NCBI GenBank assembly: GCA_017938055.1
Contig: JAGBCG010000138.1
Span: 1 to 14,688 of the forward strand
Source of the DNA: Clostridia bacterium
GTDB taxonomy: Bacteria; Bacillota; Clostridia; Oscillospirales; CAG-382
Length of the DNA stretch: 14,688 nucleotides
Direction: 5' to 3'
Both the position numbers and the translations under genes were made by a program. The notes beneath the pieces were generated by a model. That model searched no databases. It worked only from the letters and a program-made list of their open reading frames with translations, and was not told the origin of the DNA. This document shows, in pieces, positions 13,008-14,688 of this stretch (position 1 is the stretch's first letter; each line of letters starts with the position of its first letter).

Positions 13008-14093
13008 TCATCGTTTATCATGTCTGGCTTTATATGGATGCGAAAGTATCTTTCTTGTGCCTTTCTTCTCACTTTCTTCTGCAATAAGTTCATAGGTCAA
13101 TCTATCAATATCGCTAAATCCCATACCTTCCTTAAAGCCGTTACCACCATCCATAAACCCATTATTCATAAACATATCAAAATTTGCTTCACAAGTCCTA
13201 CGCGGAAAACGCCCGAGCGAACTTTCAAAGAATGAGTTTGAGTACTTATAATGGTGGGTATGAATGAACTCTTCCCACGATGCAACAACTTCATCTTCTG
13301 GGCGTAGGTCAATGATTTCAATTTCTTCTAAATCCCTATCCTTTAAATCACCCCAAGCTTCTTTCAGCATAGAAATAGCCTCTGCATCGCTTTTTGGAGC
13401 ACTATACCCAAATATAGTGACCATATATGCAGCTTTTAGTGCATTCTTCAAAGACTTCCACGATTTAGCAATCGCAGTATCACTTGCATAGTCTTTCTTT
13501 TTGATAGGGAATAAAAGTTGAGTTGGTTTAAGTATTTCACCGCATCTACATGGATAACCCGCATTACCCATAACATTATCTTTTTCACAAAAACCAACCG
13601 CAACATTACCATGCAAAAAGGCAATGGTAGGCAAGTTATCGGTATATTCGTATGCTCTTGAAATCGCTTGAACTAACAAAGGGTCCCAGTTAAATGTAGC
13701 TATAATGTCCTTTGATGTTAAACTCATCAACAAAAAATCATATATGGTAGGTGTATCAGGTAATTCAAATTCTAACATATAGTTCCTGATACGATTTTCT
13801 AATTCTGTTTTTGCGCTCATACAATCAGGTTCAGTTGAACTTCGCTCATCTAATTCCATATAGATTTCTTCCAGATTATCAGATGTTGTTTTAAGCGAAA
13901 TATCTTCAAGAACATCTGATAAACCCAGCTTGTCAATAAAACCACTCATCGCTGATATTTTTTTACCATATTTATCACCGTTGGGAATTGCAGCACAACT
14001 CGCACCTGCACCTAAAAGCACCACGTGAGGACTGTTTTTCATACCGTATTCAAAATCATATAGGTCTTCTCCTGTTGGATAATCATCTTTCAT
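13008..14093 (-). CDS. SIR2-like NAD-binding protein, candidate anti-phage effector
   Basis: The start is ATG 14093, with GGAG 8 nt upstream; an earlier in-frame TTG at 14120 has no RBS. It is 361 aa. The SIR2-like core shows V-V-L-L-G-A-G-A-S (24-32, Rossmann NAD loop), I-I-A-T-F-N-W-D-P (130-138, the conserved N and D), F-L-H-G-N (159-163, catalytic-type His) and I-F-G-Y-S-A-P-K-S-D (227-236). C169, C182 and C184 hint at a reduced metal site, not the four-Cys zinc ribbon of deacetylase sirtuins. The C-terminal 100 residues have no motif I know. SIR2-like domains of this branch act as NAD hydrolases in several phage-defence systems (Thoeris ThsA, DSR, SIR2-pAgo); enzymatic activity here is inference. 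The coiled-coil gene lies 27 nt upstream in the same operon, inside a mobile element. Confidence 0.82.
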   Translation of the reverse strand: MKDDYPTGEDLYDFEYGMKNSPHVVLLGAGASCAAIPNGDKYGKKISAMSGFIDKLGLSDVLEDISLKTTSDNLEEIYMELDERSSTEPDCMSAKTELENRIRNYMLEFELPDTPTIYDFLLMSLTSKDIIATFNWDPLLVQAISRAYEYTDNLPTIAFLHGNVAVGFCEKDNVMGNAGYPCRCGEILKPTQLLFPIKKKDYASDTAIAKSWKSLKNALKAAYMVTIFGYSAPKSDAEAISMLKEAWGDLKDRDLEEIEIIDLRPEDEVVASWEEFIHTHHYKYSNSFFESSLGRFPRRTCEANFDMFMNNGFMDGGNGFKEGMGFSDIDRLTYELIAEESEKKGTRKILSHPYKARHDKR

Positions 14094-14120
14094 AATAAGT
14101 TCTCCGCTTTTAAATATCAA

Positions 14121-14681
14121 TTATCTTGGCTTTTTCAACTCATTGATGATATTGTTTTTCTCTTTTTCAAGTTCAGAAATTTTATCTGCATAGGGCTTCA
14201 CTTCTGCTTTAACACTACTGATTTTTGAATCTACGCTTTTATGTAACTCATCTTTTTGAAGTCTTACAGTTTTTTCGACATCCTGCAACTCAATAGTCAA
14301 ACCATCAATTTGACCTTGTATTTCTTTCTTTTGTTTGCCCTTAAATAAACCTAATGCTTTCTTTTGTTGCTGCAATTCACTTATTTTATCATTTAATGAT
14401 TTTAAATTGATTTCTGCAGGAACTTGCTGTTGTTTTTCTTTTTCAAATTCCCTAATTTTACCTTCATAAGGTTCAATATCTAATTTCAATTGTTTAATTT
14501 CAGCATTGATTGAGGCCATACGCTCGTCAAGTTGTTTCTTCTCGTCGGGATGGGCATCCCAATATTCTTTTATTTTTTGCTGTGCCAATGCTTCTTTGTA
14601 TTTCTTTATTTTTTCAGCTATATTTCTATCAGCTTCCAATTGCTTTTGGTAATTTATATCTGTGGTTCTTTCGTTATGCAT
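14121..14681 (-). CDS. Coiled-coil protein (5' end possibly beyond the window)
   Basis: An ATG at 14681 gives 186 aa, but the frame stays open to the window edge, so the true start may lie outside. It is almost entirely charged heptad-like helix rich in Lys, Glu and Gln, with no membrane segments or catalytic motif. Residues about 59-83 and 149-176 look like an internal duplication: both contain D/E-x-x-P-Y-x-x-K-I-x-E-(F/L)-E-K-E-K. Between them is A-L-G-L-F-K-G-K-Q-K-K-E-I (109-121), a pattern I recall from C-terminal coiled coils of other Firmicutes proteins, where it follows a Y-W-x-x-H-P-D-E-K-K segment, as here (40-49). Its stop is 27 nt before the SIR2 start, so it is probably co-expressed as partner or sensor. 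The function is unknown. Confidence 0.75.
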   Translation of the reverse strand: MHNERTTDINYQKQLEADRNIAEKIKKYKEALAQQKIKEYWDAHPDEKKQLDERMASINAEIKQLKLDIEPYEGKIREFEKEKQQQVPAEINLKSLNDKISELQQQKKALGLFKGKQKKEIQGQIDGLTIELQDVEKTVRLQKDELHKSVDSKISSVKAEVKPYADKISELEKEKNNIINELKKPR

Positions 14682-14688
14682 ACCAATA

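Larger units (their letters stand above)
10006..14688. mobile_element. Left end of an integrative element inserted at tRNA-Thr (right end not in window)
   Basis: Evidence is the tRNA 3' core at 10006-10053, an adjacent tyrosine integrase pointing at it, recombinase-type short repeats between them, a second (serine) recombinase and a defence-like cargo operon. No relaxase, conjugation or phage structural genes are in view, so ICE, IME or prophage remnant cannot be told apart. The in-frame stop in the integrase suggests the element may be stranded. Confidence 0.6.

Noticed and set aside
13008..14093. CobB-type protein deacetylase (sirtuin)
   Set aside because: The deacetylase GAGxSxxxGIPxFR segment and the four-Cys zinc ribbon are missing; the motifs fit the SIR2-like defence branch better.

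Overview
The window looks like part of a low-GC Gram-positive (Clostridia, probably Oscillospirales/Ruminococcus-like) chromosome. The grounds are AT-rich spacers, strong GGAGG-type ribosome binding sites, textbook sigma-A promoters (TTGACA-17-TATAAT type), U-tailed terminators, a lysine riboswitch driving an NhaC-type carrier, and the Firmicutes tRNA-modification gene tmcAL. The genus is inferred, not demonstrated.

Left part, 1-7497, ordinary chromosome. It holds the 3' part of tmcAL overlapping an unrecognised protein gene with a kinase-like outline (540-1550). Next come purC (1748-2437), a class I methyltransferase-like gene on the minus strand (2509-3447) that shares a bidirectional terminator with purC, a promoter plus lysine (L-box) riboswitch with a transcription terminator (3604-3862) controlling an NhaC-family carrier with an unusual signal-peptide-like, Ala/Glu-rich N-terminus (3896-5782), and a phosphohexomutase (6045-7460) with its own promoter and terminator.

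Middle part, about 7500-10053, two cassette-like units in tandem. Each starts with the same promoter block (39 of 46 positions identical by eye), carries different cargo (unit A: a two-TM protein plus a TetR regulator; unit B: a GNAT acetyltransferase), and ends with a nearly identical 346/347-bp block (6 substitutions and 1 indel). That block contains a terminator, a tandem array of mini-hairpins separated by AGCTAAATT or its complement AATTTAGCT, a bidirectional terminator, and a 48-nt 3' fragment of a minus-strand tRNA-Thr(CGT). The fragment starts inside the anticodon stem and ends with encoded CCA, as expected of an integrase attachment core.

Right part, 10054-14688, the left end of an integrative element. 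Just inside the second tRNA fragment are GTTG/CAAC boxes, then a tyrosine integrase gene (minus strand) interrupted by one in-frame TAA, its roughly 315-nt structured leader and promoter, a small serine recombinase (plus strand), and a minus-strand operon of a coiled-coil protein and a SIR2-like predicted NAD-binding protein, which is a candidate anti-phage module. The element continues past the right edge.

The most interesting part is the tRNA-Thr-linked pair of units with conserved ends and exchanged cargo, next to a broken integrase and a defence-like operon. No rRNA, complete tRNA, CRISPR array or transposase gene was found.
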